A stretch of DNA of 64,000 nt from a virus: the IMG/VR virus record IMGVR_UViG_3300001460_000022, positions 1 to 64,000 of that record. One strand, written 5' to 3'. Under the pieces are notes generated by a model that worked only from the letters and a program-made list of their open reading frames with translations, did no database searches and was not told where the DNA came from. A program made the translations under genes and the position numbers. Positions 14,817 to 23,801 of this stretch are shown one piece after another; the stretch's first letter is position 1; every line of letters begins with the position of its first letter.

Positions 14817-15940
14817 TGTTTAAGAATATTATCTTTGACAAAATCTACTAATAGAGAGGTAATTTTTTCATCTGACTCTAGAAATTCATAAACTGATTTA
14901 ATTCCTTGGTAAGAATCCTTTGTTTCAATTTTATTTTCTTTAAGATAATTTTTTATTTTATCATCCAGTTTAATCCAAGCACCTGATTTCTCTAGATAGC
15001 CCCACATCAAAAGCATATCAACAACCTCCCTCTCAAGCCAAATAGATCTTCCATTTTTACGACCATGTTTAATTGGGTAGGTAACAATTTGACCTGTCGC
15101 CTCATTTGTTGATTTTAAAATTAACACTTTGGCGTTGTGTCCATAAATTTTATTATCGGGGGTAATTTGTTCTGTTGGCTTTTCTAGAATTTTGTCACTC
15201 TTATTTTGCTTTTTGAATTCTAGAATCCAATCTGGGTAATGTAAAATAGCATTGCCTCCACTGCTGTTTGTCTGGTTATTTGGGTCTTGCTTCGCATACA
15301 TACTTGTAGTGATAGTTGATCTCACCTGAGAAATCATGATGCACATGTGTCCAAACTTACTCATGCCTAAACTGACTCTTTTTAAGAAATCAGATGTCAT
15401 TAAAGCTCCTCCCGCTACTTTTCTAGCGTCAGAAGATCCTTTTTCTAAATCTTCTTTTGTAATCAACCCATCCATGCTGTCGATAACAATACAAAACTTT
15501 TCCTTATCTGGATTATTTTTAAGCAAGCCTCTTAAAAAATCAATCATCGTATCCATTATGTGACATTCAAGAACCAAACAAGTCCCTGTATCCCAATCTT
15601 CTGCACTCTGCACGAATTTAATTCCCGCTCTATCTTTAACGTCTTGACTTAATCTACCTTCTGCCATCACAAAAAGACCTTTAGAATTTTCTACCGTCTT
15701 AAGCATATTGTGCATTACATGCAGGGCTTCATTTGTTTTGCCCCCTTCGTTTGCTCCGATAAACCTATGTAATCCAGACCCAAATCCTCCACTCAGAACA
15801 TGATCGAGAATCATTGATCCACTTGACACTAGATATGGTTCCGCACCTTCCTCTAGGTTGTAGTGGTAGTCCTTATTAGATTTAAGGAATGCTTCTGTAT
15901 AATCTTTTGATCCGCTGCTTTTTTTCTTCATTTTAGTCAT
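14813..15940 (-). CDS. RecA/UvsX-like recombinase
   Basis: 375 residues. Walker A is GANEGGKT (62-69), followed by helix and LFVMAEGRLSQDVKDRAGI, where Glu is in the position used by RecA to sense DNA and ATP. Walker B is FCIVIDSMDGLI. Then GALMTSDFLKRVSLGM, MCIMISQVRS (the MAW-following strand of RecA with its Gln), and TNSSGGNAILHYPDWILEFK resembling the DNA-binding loop 2 region (GG-A-x-x-F/H-x-x). RecA-like proteins pair homologous strands in repair and recombination-dependent replication. It overlaps its neighbours by 4 and 8 bases. Confidence 0.93.
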   Translation of the reverse strand: MTKMKKKSSGSKDYTEAFLKSNKDYHYNLEEGAEPYLVSSGSMILDHVLSGGFGSGLHRFIGANEGGKTNEALHVMHNMLKTVENSKGLFVMAEGRLSQDVKDRAGIKFVQSAEDWDTGTCLVLECHIMDTMIDFLRGLLKNNPDKEKFCIVIDSMDGLITKEDLEKGSSDARKVAGGALMTSDFLKRVSLGMSKFGHMCIMISQVRSTITTSMYAKQDPNNQTNSSGGNAILHYPDWILEFKKQNKSDKILEKPTEQITPDNKIYGHNAKVLILKSTNEATGQIVTYPIKHGRKNGRSIWLEREVVDMLLMWGYLEKSGAWIKLDDKIKNYLKENKIETKDSYQGIKSVYEFLESDEKITSLLVDFVKDNILKQ

Positions 15941-16376
15941 TTAAAAAATCTCTTAATGTTTTACTCTTTTTTCTAATGATATCTTCTCCTGATTTAACAC
16001 CAGTGTCAACAAATTTATCTTTCTCAGGAGGTTTGTAGTAAAACTCCTTGTTCTTTTTTTGTAAATACTTTTTCCCATCTTTTGTTAAAAAGTATTTAAT
16101 TGTATTTTTAAATACAAATGGAGGTTTTACCTTCGATAAAAAATCAACATCATTTTCAAACTGCTCAAAAACCTTTGTTGCTGTATGCATCTCCATTCTC
16201 CAATCGGTAGCCTTTGATCCAGCAAGCATTCTTTTAACAAACTCTCTCCGTTCTCTAAAAAACGGTTTAGCCTGTTTTTTCTTTGCTGGAAGAAATTTAT
16301 GACCGCATTCACAAGTGCTGACTCTAGCACCTAGAAGGCGATTACATGATGGGCAAGACTTTTTACCTCTTGGCAT
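15933..16376 (-). CDS. Zinc-ribbon basic protein, unknown function
   Basis: 147 residues. The N-terminal 25 residues form a zinc ribbon: CPSC at 8-11 then CECG near 22-25. The rest is very basic with helices (RERREFVKRMLA, TATKVFEQFENDVDFL) and a lysine-rich tail. It likely binds nucleic acid. It is the first gene of the minus-strand replication run after a 25-base gap behind the GDP-mannose dehydratase gene. No clear Shine-Dalgarno precedes its ATG. Confidence 0.65.
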   Translation of the reverse strand: MPRGKKSCPSCNRLLGARVSTCECGHKFLPAKKKQAKPFFRERREFVKRMLAGSKATDWRMEMHTATKVFEQFENDVDFLSKVKPPFVFKNTIKYFLTKDGKKYLQKKNKEFYYKPPEKDKFVDTGVKSGEDIIRKKSKTLRDFLND

Positions 16377-16401
16377 AAAGTCAATATAACCAGATCTCGA
16401 A

Positions 16402-17463
16402 TTAAGTCAAGAGGTCCATGTCATATTTTACCATTTTGCGAACAAGATTAATAAAATTTGTTTTTGGCTCCCAACCAAGTTCTCTTCGCGCCCTATCTGA
16501 ATCCCCCAAAAGTAAATCTACTTCTGCGGGTCGATAAAATTGAGGATCTGTTTCCATCAATAAGTCTTCGCCGTGATAATATTTTGTATCTTCCTCAATC
16601 CCCTCCCATCGACATATAGATCTATGAAACCCCGCAAAGTGAAATGCTTCCTCAACAAACTCTTTGATTGTGTGAGTTTCATCTGACGATAAGACATAAT
16701 CATCGGGTTTTTTCCTCCAAACATGCGTCCAATGTTCCTCTTGATTTAGCATCCTCCAAATTCCATCTACAAAATCTTCTGAATCACTCCAGTCTCTTCT
16801 AGAGTTTACATTTCCCAATTTCAAAGGAATTGGTTTTTTATCGCGAGTATACTCATGGGCAATACGAGCCGCATTTTTTGTAATTTTTCTAGTTACAAAC
16901 TCCTCTCCTCTCCTTGTCCCCTCATGATTAAATAACCATCCTTGAACAGCATATAGATCATAAGAGTCTCTATATACTTTCACCAAATGTCTAGCAGCAC
17001 ACTTTGAAGCTCCATACGGGCTTCTCGGCCTTAATGGATGTTCTTCGGATTGTGGTTCTGTAACCACATCACCAAATTCTTCAGAACTTCCTGCGTTGTA
17101 ATATCTACAATGTGGCACATGTTTCCTAATAGCTTCCAATTGGTGAAGAACCGCCATGCAGTTTGTCTGCATATGGTTAACTGGCATTTTCCAGCTTGTT
17201 CCTACAAAAGAGTTCGCAGCAAAATTAATAAAATAATCAGGCTTATGCTCTGAGATTACTCTGTCGATATTTTCTGCATCCGTTACATCTAAATCAATAA
17301 GAAAAAATCTTTTGTTATCTAGAAGATGTTCGATATTATCGTGATTTTTCACACTTAATCTACGAACTCCTCCAATAATTGTGTGGTCTGTCTTACTCAA
17401 AAGATAGTCCACCATATGACTTCCATCTTGACCAGTAACTCCTGTAACAATAATTTTTTTCAT
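16402..17463 (-). CDS. gmd: GDP-mannose 4,6-dehydratase
   Basis: 353 residues from the ATG at 17463 (overlapping the upstream gene's stop as ATGA; a TTG two codons earlier is less likely). NADP site TGVTGQDGSHMVDYLL, then FFLIDLDVTDAENIDRVI, NFAANSFVGTSW, the catalytic segment YNAGSSEEFGDV and YGASKCAARH (YxxxK), LFNHEGTRRGEEFVTRKI, and RRDWSDSEDFVDGIWRML are all hallmark Gmd motifs. The enzyme turns GDP-D-mannose into GDP-4-keto-6-deoxymannose, precursor of fucose, rhamnose, colitose or perosamine-type sugars. It is the last gene of the glycan operon. Confidence 0.95.
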   Translation of the reverse strand: MKKIIVTGVTGQDGSHMVDYLLSKTDHTIIGGVRRLSVKNHDNIEHLLDNKRFFLIDLDVTDAENIDRVISEHKPDYFINFAANSFVGTSWKMPVNHMQTNCMAVLHQLEAIRKHVPHCRYYNAGSSEEFGDVVTEPQSEEHPLRPRSPYGASKCAARHLVKVYRDSYDLYAVQGWLFNHEGTRRGEEFVTRKITKNAARIAHEYTRDKKPIPLKLGNVNSRRDWSDSEDFVDGIWRMLNQEEHWTHVWRKKPDDYVLSSDETHTIKEFVEEAFHFAGFHRSICRWEGIEEDTKYYHGEDLLMETDPQFYRPAEVDLLLGDSDRARRELGWEPKTNFINLVRKMVKYDMDLLT

Positions 17464-18242
17464 TCCCAATTTAATACATCATCTATTTGTTGTTGTATAT
17501 TAGGAACAATCATATCACTTTTCAAACATTTATTTACAAATTTTTTGCCGTCATAACAAAGATTTACATGTTTTTTTAGTTTTAACTTTGTATTTAAGGT
17601 TTCTAGAAGAACACCTTTTGATATGTAATTTTCAGTGCCAATCTGTATATACTTTTTGTTTAAATCATTAAAAAGCAAGCTTAAACAAATTTTTGACCAT
17701 TGCAGCGTTGTGATTCCATTCCATAGATGATTAACATATCCATCGATGGATGTTTTTTCATTTTTTACAAACCAGTCCCATAAAGAAAATTGAGAACCGA
17801 CTTCTCTTCCGATAATTGACGTTCTTAAAATAGTCGTATTCTCAAATCCCATTAAATAATCTGAAGCAAAAATTTTACTCCTTCCATATGGATCTGTCGC
17901 ATCTTTTTCGCATTGCTTTGTATATCTATGATGGATGTCACTCGAACCTAAAAACTCACAATCTGTAGTGGGGTGAATAACTCTCCCTTTAAAATTGTTT
18001 GCTAAAAAAACAGGAAGAAAAAAATTATTTATTAAATATTCTTGCTCTTTAGGTTTTTTTTGAGGAATACAACCTAAACAATTTACAATAGCATCAGCTT
18101 CCGACTTTAAAATTTTGCTTGTATAATGAGAATCTGGCCACCTACAACCCTGTATTATATCAACAATTACTTTATTCTGTTTTAAATATCTACAGAGAGT
18201 GCTTCCAAGCATCCCCTTATGACCCAAAACTAATACTCTCAT
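17460..18242 (-). CDS. RmlD-like nucleotide-sugar reductase
   Basis: 260 residues, SDR fold. VLVLGHKGMLGSTLCRYL is the Rossmann NAD(P) site of the RmlD branch; AIVNCLGCIPQK, VIHPTTDCEFLG and DPYGRSKIFASDYLM (YxxxK) follow. RmlD-type enzymes reduce 4-keto-6-deoxy sugars to the final deoxyhexose. It is coupled to gmd by ATGA, so reduction of the Gmd product is a natural guess, but substrate (GDP, dTDP or UDP sugar) cannot be told from sequence. Slightly shorter than RmlD (about 290). Confidence 0.82.
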   Translation of the reverse strand: MRVLVLGHKGMLGSTLCRYLKQNKVIVDIIQGCRWPDSHYTSKILKSEADAIVNCLGCIPQKKPKEQEYLINNFFLPVFLANNFKGRVIHPTTDCEFLGSSDIHHRYTKQCEKDATDPYGRSKIFASDYLMGFENTTILRTSIIGREVGSQFSLWDWFVKNEKTSIDGYVNHLWNGITTLQWSKICLSLLFNDLNKKYIQIGTENYISKGVLLETLNTKLKLKKHVNLCYDGKKFVNKCLKSDMIVPNIQQQIDDVLNWE

Positions 18243-19186
18243 TTTTTATAAAAATTATATTTTTCTAGAAACGAATAACAATCTTGTGTTGGTAACACAA
18301 CATCTCTACTGGAAAATTCATTATTCTCAAATTTCTCATTGTTACCTACTTTTTTATAATGCATTAGATAATAGTCTTCCTCGGAAAATACTCTTGGAAT
18401 TTCTTCTTCTGAAATCATTAGCTCATGAATTTTTTCTGAGATTCTTGGGTTACCTAATTTGTATTTCAGGCCGAACTCTTCTTTATATATATCAAAAACA
18501 TCTTTAATTAAAAAACTATTCGCCCTTGGTATAATATTATATCCAGTTTTTGTTAAGGCAAATTCGATAAGAGATACTGCACTGTCTATTGGAAGCATAA
18601 ATCTAGTCATCTCTTCTGAGTATAAAGTTAATTCGTAGCCCTTTTCTATCGCATCCCAAATTAAAGGTATTAGGCTCCCTGTTGAGTTTATTACATTCCC
18701 ATATATAGCTGTTGATAAATTAATTGGGAGCTTCTCTGCATTTACTATAAAACTTTCTCCAGCTACAAACTTCATAGCCCCATATAAAGTAGTTGCAGCC
18801 CTAGATTTATCACTCGATACAAAACAAGCAGCTTCTTTTATGTTTTCTTCTGCGATTCTTCTACTATTTAATCCTCCATTGACAATGATTTCATGGGCTT
18901 CATTCACATTTTCATCAACTGCTTCAATCTGCTTCAAGCTAGCTGCAAAGATCCCTATATCATGACTTAAAGAAGCTTTTTTCAATAAATCGTAATTTCT
19001 AATATCTCCTATTACGCAATTAATTTTTGGAAATCTTTTCTTTAAAAAATAATGTTTAGATTCATCTCTACTAAAAATTGTTAGCTCATTGTCATTATAA
19101 AATTTTTTAACAAGATTAGTTCCTAGATAGCCAGCACCACCTGTTATAAATATTCTTTTATTTTTCAATGTTTTAATCTCTTTCAA
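18239..19186 (-). CDS. UDP-GlcNAc 4,6-dehydratase-like (PseB/CapD family)
   Basis: 315 residues. RIFITGGAGYLGTNLVKKF (Rossmann), LTIFSRDESKHYFL, VIGDIRNYDLLKKA, GIFAASLKQIEAVDENVNEA, then CFVSSDKSRAATTLYGAMKF (Ser, YxxxK), STAIYGNVINSTGSLIPL and MTRFMLPIDSAV closely track the PseB/FlaA1/CapD family: F-S-R-D-E, A-A-L-K-x-x-x-x-x-E, GSxxPL, MTRF. These enzymes make UDP-4-keto-6-deoxy-HexNAc. There is no ATG; start is TTG at 19186 or 19168, the latter just before the Rossmann strand. It overlaps the upstream glycosyltransferase by up to 14 bases. Confidence 0.82.
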   Translation of the reverse strand: MKEIKTLKNKRIFITGGAGYLGTNLVKKFYNDNELTIFSRDESKHYFLKKRFPKINCVIGDIRNYDLLKKASLSHDIGIFAASLKQIEAVDENVNEAHEIIVNGGLNSRRIAEENIKEAACFVSSDKSRAATTLYGAMKFVAGESFIVNAEKLPINLSTAIYGNVINSTGSLIPLIWDAIEKGYELTLYSEEMTRFMLPIDSAVSLIEFALTKTGYNIIPRANSFLIKDVFDIYKEEFGLKYKLGNPRISEKIHELMISEEEIPRVFSEEDYYLMHYKKVGNNEKFENNEFSSRDVVLPTQDCYSFLEKYNFYKK

Positions 19187-20024
19187 GTCTAAAAAGTTCC
19201 AACTCCCCTAAATCCATGTCATGGTCTTCTATTATGAATCCTATCTTCATTTCTGTTCTAAATTGAGGAATAGTCAGACCAGTTTTTTTTAAGAAAACTT
19301 CTTCGTTACCAGAACTTCTGTTTTTTGGTTTCTTTTTGTTTGTAGCAGAAGATGCATGAAAAACATGAGATTTTTTAGATGTTACAAATCTAAAATTATT
19401 ATTATGTAATGTATATAAAAAATATGGAAATATATCGTCCCTCCCATAACCACTAAAGAAATCCATATCCCACCAGCCTGAATATCCACCCACTTTAAAT
19501 AAATCACTACATTTTACCATTATTGGATGGCAATAAGCTTGTATCTTGTATTTTTGCTCATAAAATCCATTTTCTGATTTCTTTTTAAATTGATTTCGTG
19601 ACTCTTCACTAAAAAAATCTTTTAAAGTTTCATCTACAGTTACTGAAACATTATTACTATTAAAATTTTCTACAAGTCTACAAGAAGCAGAGCAAGGGTA
19701 ATGTTTCTCGATGATTCCAATCAAATCGTCAGCAAAATTACCACAGAAAACCATATCGTCATTTGAATTCATAAAATACTCTGCGTTTTGAGCAAATGGT
19801 AAAAGGTAATCAATTGCAAGTTCTCCCCTGTTTTCTGGGACAGCGACAAAAGGTATTTTTAAATCCAACAAATATTTTATAGATTCAATGTCTGCCTCGT
19901 TTAAAACAACAGCAATCCCATCTTTAGAAAGATCCATACATTCTAAAAGAGAATCCACGGTTATCTTCAACAGTTCTGGGTTATCCCAAGAACACATCCC
20001 TACTAATAATCTTTTTTTATACAT
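19173..20024 (-). CDS. GT-A fold glycosyltransferase (family 2-like)
   Basis: 283 residues. LLVGMCSWDNPELLKITVDS resembles the start of family 2 enzymes, VPENRGELAIDYLLPFAQ follows, and AEYFMNSNDDMVF has an NDD motif at the place of the DxD metal site. A later region with the segment GWWDMDFFSGYGRDDIFPYFL fits the acceptor-side ED/DD motif. It transfers a sugar from a nucleotide donor to a glycan; donor and acceptor unknown. Part of the glycan operon with overlaps of 8 and 14 bases. Confidence 0.78.
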   Translation of the reverse strand: MYKKRLLVGMCSWDNPELLKITVDSLLECMDLSKDGIAVVLNEADIESIKYLLDLKIPFVAVPENRGELAIDYLLPFAQNAEYFMNSNDDMVFCGNFADDLIGIIEKHYPCSASCRLVENFNSNNVSVTVDETLKDFFSEESRNQFKKKSENGFYEQKYKIQAYCHPIMVKCSDLFKVGGYSGWWDMDFFSGYGRDDIFPYFLYTLHNNNFRFVTSKKSHVFHASSATNKKKPKNRSSGNEEVFLKKTGLTIPQFRTEMKIGFIIEDHDMDLGELELFRLERD

Positions 20025-20787
20025 CTTTTATAACCCTCGGTATCTCTAAATTATGCTTCTCATGGAAACTTTCATCAAATTCTAGGCAATGTTTATCGTT
20101 ATTCCATTTATACCCACAATGACCAAAATGTCTATGCTGATATTCTACTTTCCTCTTGCCAATTCTGTCGTTGAGCCATGTGTAGTGAGGTATATATGCT
20201 ACTTGTTTTGGTATTATTTCTAGCTCCTCTATTGCCTCGTAAGAAATCATGCTGCCATTGTTTTCTCCTTCTTTATAGCAAATATCGTTATCCCAATAGA
20301 ATCCCTCCAAAGAAAGATTATCTTTAATCTTTGTTTTAAAAATTCTAGGGGGACAGAAAGGTTCTTCTAGATAATGGTCTAAATCAAAAACATGGTTCTT
20401 TAAAGATAATTTAAATAAATTTTTATTGCTAGACTCTACATATTCTTCAATTTTATTGATGTGTTGATCTGTATAAAATTCATCTGAATCTACAAGCCAT
20501 AGATAATCTACATTATATTTCTTTAAATAAAACAAAGCAAAGTTTCTTGCTTCTGCCTCTGTTACATACTGTGGATTATCCACAAGATATTTTAGTTTTT
20601 TCTGTTCAACAAGTTCTCTTAAAAGATCTGTGGTATGATCATGTAGTGTATCTATACCTTTATATTCCTTAAACGGAACTGAGACAGCAGATACAATGTG
20701 ATTATCTCGATTTAAAAACGGTTCGATTGATTTTAGAATATAATCTTCCGTATTATATCCACAATAAATTATTCCATATTTTTTCAT
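20017..20787 (-). CDS. Glycosyltransferase, GT-A type
   Basis: 256 residues. Starts KYGIIYCGYNTEDYILKSI and has AEARNFALFYLKKYNVDYLW followed by LVDSDEFYTDQH: an ARN helix then the DxD motif DSDEF, the usual order in small GT-A glycosyltransferases related to family 2. The C-terminal part is His/Tyr/Trp-rich (YIPHYTWLNDR, EYQHRHFGHCGYKW). Sugar specificity cannot be inferred. Overlaps neighbours by 8 and 4 bases. Confidence 0.78.
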   Translation of the reverse strand: MKKYGIIYCGYNTEDYILKSIEPFLNRDNHIVSAVSVPFKEYKGIDTLHDHTTDLLRELVEQKKLKYLVDNPQYVTEAEARNFALFYLKKYNVDYLWLVDSDEFYTDQHINKIEEYVESSNKNLFKLSLKNHVFDLDHYLEEPFCPPRIFKTKIKDNLSLEGFYWDNDICYKEGENNGSMISYEAIEELEIIPKQVAYIPHYTWLNDRIGKRKVEYQHRHFGHCGYKWNNDKHCLEFDESFHEKHNLEIPRVIKDV

Positions 20788-21578
20788 AATTTAGGCCAAA
20801 GAGGTTGTGGGAAGTTGTGCAACTTGGAAGGAGGATTAAAATCAGTAGGATCTGTAAGAACATTAGTTGCTTCTACTTTCTTCTTCCTACTCAAACTTTT
20901 TCTTTCTGACCAAATATCCTTCCAAAAATTTTTATTCAAATTTGCTCTTCTTTCTATATCTAGAAATCCAAGATGGATAACTTTTGGATCATTATTTGTG
21001 ACTGCAATTTTACCAATGCACGGTATTAAATTTCCTTTTTCATCAATCAACTCACAAGTGTCACTTTTCTCTGGATCAAAACTACCATCATTTTTTAATG
21101 CAAAATTTACTGGACCTCGAAATGTCTGTTCTCTTGTATGCATATACCATTTATATCCTATATCCACAAAGTGATCTAAATCTCCATAAAGATTAATGCT
21201 TGGTAGCATAACACTACAAGGAAAATCGTGCTTACTTATCTCTTTAGCTATCTCAATGTAACCTTGTTTGTCTCCAGATAACCTTTCATCAAGGTCCACT
21301 TGTATAGAGACACTATGCTTGCAATTTTCCAAGCTAGCATTTTTTAATTTACCGTCCCAATATATATCTTGAAAAATATCCAAATTCCTTGATACTACAC
21401 CGATTCTTTTTGGGTCATAATATTTGCTTGATGTTATTTTTTCCCTGACATCCTCATGATCTTTTCTTAAAGTCCCTATAACTATCTCATCAACATAGTA
21501 AAGCCAATTAGAAAAAGCATCATCTAAATCTACGTCAAAGTCTTTTAAATTAAAAGCTGTTGTATAAAGTGAAATCAT
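20784..21578 (-). CDS. Glycosyltransferase-like protein, GT-A type
   Basis: 264 residues. ISLYTTAFNLKDFDVDL at the N-terminus and CKHSVSIQVDLDERLSGD, with a D-x-D-E motif, resemble the neighbouring glycosyltransferases (DSDEF, VDCHERI). Between them lies the region IFQDIYWDGKLKNASLENC. It is probably an additional transferase of the same glycan, though more diverged than its neighbours. ATGA-type overlaps with both flanking genes show coordinated translation. Confidence 0.68.
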   Translation of the reverse strand: MISLYTTAFNLKDFDVDLDDAFSNWLYYVDEIVIGTLRKDHEDVREKITSSKYYDPKRIGVVSRNLDIFQDIYWDGKLKNASLENCKHSVSIQVDLDERLSGDKQGYIEIAKEISKHDFPCSVMLPSINLYGDLDHFVDIGYKWYMHTREQTFRGPVNFALKNDGSFDPEKSDTCELIDEKGNLIPCIGKIAVTNNDPKVIHLGFLDIERRANLNKNFWKDIWSERKSLSRKKKVEATNVLTDPTDFNPPSKLHNFPQPLWPKL

Positions 21579-22408
21579 ATTTTTTTAATTAACGTAAAAT
21601 CATGTTTATCTACCAAATCTCTAGCACCCAAAAATTCATATCTATACCAATCATTTAGTATTTTCTCTGAATTTATGCATTCTTCCAAAATTTCTGTCAA
21701 ATTATTTTTTATGCACTTTTTAACAGATTTTAAACAATGTGGGTCAAATCCAAGATTAGAAACTTCATTTAAGAATTTGGACCTTATTAGATACCTTTCT
21801 CTTACAAATCTTTGATTATTTTCAAAATGAAGCAATAAATGATTAGTTGTAGGGAATATGTAATATTTCATTGCCGAAACAAATATAGCAAATTTATCTC
21901 TAGCTTTGTTTCTCACATTAGAAAAAAAACAATCTTCCCAAACGTCTGTTTTTGTAATTTCTATTGCTTTAGAAACTCCATCTATTCCCTCATGAGGGTT
22001 GCCAACAAATTTTGTTTCTTCTTTTAATTTAGCTGCAAATCTTTTGCCATGCAAATACACACAGTCAATACCATCCTTCTCTAAAGATGGTATGATTGTT
22101 TTAAATAATTCTACAAAATCTTTTGTTATTCTTTCATGACAATCAACTGTAACAAACCAATCCCCGACTCTCATCGGTCCCTGATATAAACAATGATTTC
22201 TGCTGTAGTCTAATCTATTGCACCATTTAGAATATATTATTTCACCATCTCCTTTTATACTTTCTAGGTATTCCGCACCTTTATCTTTAGGATAATGGAA
22301 TGTCCAAACAAAACCATCAAAACAATATTTTATTGGTTCAATTAATTTTTTTAAATGCTCATGATTTCCCTCATGAGTTACCCCTGTAAACCAAAATTTA
22401 TTTTTCAT
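21575..22408 (-). CDS. Glycosyltransferase-like protein, GT-A type
   Basis: 277 residues. KFWFTGVTHEGNHEHLKKLI and DYSRNHCLYQGPMRVGDW, then FVTVDCHERITKDFVELF; the R-N helix followed by a D-x-x-E strand mirrors the ARN...DxD order of the other transferases in this block. The first Asp is kept but the second metal-site residue is not obvious, so metal use may differ. The C-terminal 100 residues are helical and basic. Linked by 4-base overlaps on both sides. Confidence 0.65.
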   Translation of the reverse strand: MKNKFWFTGVTHEGNHEHLKKLIEPIKYCFDGFVWTFHYPKDKGAEYLESIKGDGEIIYSKWCNRLDYSRNHCLYQGPMRVGDWFVTVDCHERITKDFVELFKTIIPSLEKDGIDCVYLHGKRFAAKLKEETKFVGNPHEGIDGVSKAIEITKTDVWEDCFFSNVRNKARDKFAIFVSAMKYYIFPTTNHLLLHFENNQRFVRERYLIRSKFLNEVSNLGFDPHCLKSVKKCIKNNLTEILEECINSEKILNDWYRYEFLGARDLVDKHDFTLIKKI

Positions 22409-23175
22409 CCTATATGATCGGAGTGAACTTTATGGGTATTAAAAAAAGAAAAAGGAGTTTTTGAGTTTGTCATTTCCTTCAAAAGATCTCCAGACATTAA
22501 TTCACAGTGATAGTCGCCAAGCTGATCTAAATATTTTTGAGCAGTTTTCCAAGCAATAAATATTTCATTAGTTCTGCTTATATTAGGTTGGAAAGTGAAA
22601 GTCGGACCATATTCCGTATAATTTATTGCTTGTGTAAAGATATTTTCATTTTCTTTATAATAATTACCCTTGGGATCTCTGAAGCCCTCTTCATCTCCAT
22701 GATTAAACCTCACACAAAGTTGATCAGGATTTTGATCTAAAAATGAAACACAGTCTTTAAAGGCTTCTTTTAAATTTATTGATTGACATCTAAATAAGTA
22801 ATCATCCTCTAACCACAATGTATATTTTTGTTTTCTTATTTCTTTGTCTGAGAAAGCTTTATATATATCTTTAAAATATTCCGCAGAATGACTTAAAGCA
22901 TTTTCACTATGATGCTGAACTTCAGATTTTGTTTCAATAACTCTAATCCCCTTGTCCTCGCACAAGTTTTTGATTTCTTTTGCTATATCTTCTTCTCCTT
23001 CTCGGCATTTTAAATGAAGTAGCATATTTTTAAAATAACTATTACCTACCTGATCTAACAACGAGTTAACAGTTTTTTCATAAGTATATTCTGCTTTATA
23101 TCCTTCAAAGTTATTCCCATGACCATGTTTTGGTATGGTTGTGCAAAATATAATTAAATTTAAAGGAATACTCAT
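22405..23175 (-). CDS. Glycosyltransferase-like protein
   Basis: 256 residues. LNLIIFCTTIPKHG at the start, then KQKYTLWLEDDYLFRCQSI, an E-D-D motif in the strand-turn typical of GT-A enzymes, and TFTFQPNISRTNEIFIAWK, resembling the acceptor-binding region of phage and LPS transferases. The fifth transferase-like gene in a row. Specificity unknown. It overlaps the deacetylase gene by one base and the next transferase by four. Confidence 0.68.
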   Translation of the reverse strand: MSIPLNLIIFCTTIPKHGHGNNFEGYKAEYTYEKTVNSLLDQVGNSYFKNMLLHLKCREGEEDIAKEIKNLCEDKGIRVIETKSEVQHHSENALSHSAEYFKDIYKAFSDKEIRKQKYTLWLEDDYLFRCQSINLKEAFKDCVSFLDQNPDQLCVRFNHGDEEGFRDPKGNYYKENENIFTQAINYTEYGPTFTFQPNISRTNEIFIAWKTAQKYLDQLGDYHCELMSGDLLKEMTNSKTPFSFFNTHKVHSDHIG

Positions 23176-23801
23176 TATTTTAATAATTGTTTAATTTTAA
23201 ATGATTCAACTTTTTCTAATCCCCTTTTATGACAAGGGTAGTTTGAATGAAAAGATAATAAAACATCGTCTTTGAAATACCACTTATTCTTTTGACTTTC
23301 AAAAAGTTTTAGTAAATTAAGTTTCTGATCATAAACATTAGTTATATCTGAAAAAAAATTAGGTGTCCACTCATCTAAAGTGCTTGGGGTTCTATATTCA
23401 ATAATACTTAAAGGTTTATTCCGTGCTAAAGCTGGACCCAGATTATTTACGATTTTATGCTCAAAATGAGAATCTGTAGAAGTTGGAATAAAAATGCAAT
23501 CATACTTAATTTCATTTAAAAATTTTGTTTCAATTTTATATACCCAATAATCTTCAGAGTTATCTTTAATAAAAACAGAATCTGAAAAAGATAAAGACAC
23601 ATTATTAAATGTATTCCAAACTTTTAAATTTTCCCCCCATCTTTCTTCACATGTTGATTTGTCAAAGTCCCCACCTTTACTCATACAAAAAACATCAAAA
23701 AATGTATGATTATATTTACTTATAGAACCTAGCATACTATACTCAACATCATCTGGATGTGGAGATAAACATAAAACATTATTAAAGCCTAAAAATCTCA
23801 T
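23175..23801 (-). CDS. LmbE/PIG-L family deacetylase
   Basis: 208 residues. The zinc motif HPDDVE in LCLSPHPDDVEYSMLG is diagnostic of the LmbE/PIG-L family, and TSTDSHFEHKIVNNLG supplies the second His motif (HxxH). The family removes N-acetyl groups from GlcNAc-containing substrates, such as GlcNAc-PI, bacillithiol precursors or antibiotic sugars. In this operon, de-N-acetylation of a HexNAc on the phage-directed glycan is a sensible inference, giving a free amine. Slightly short for the family (about 230). Confidence 0.85.
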   Translation of the reverse strand: MRFLGFNNVLCLSPHPDDVEYSMLGSISKYNHTFFDVFCMSKGGDFDKSTCEERWGENLKVWNTFNNVSLSFSDSVFIKDNSEDYWVYKIETKFLNEIKYDCIFIPTSTDSHFEHKIVNNLGPALARNKPLSIIEYRTPSTLDEWTPNFFSDITNVYDQKLNLLKLFESQKNKWYFKDDVLLSFHSNYPCHKRGLEKVESFKIKQLLK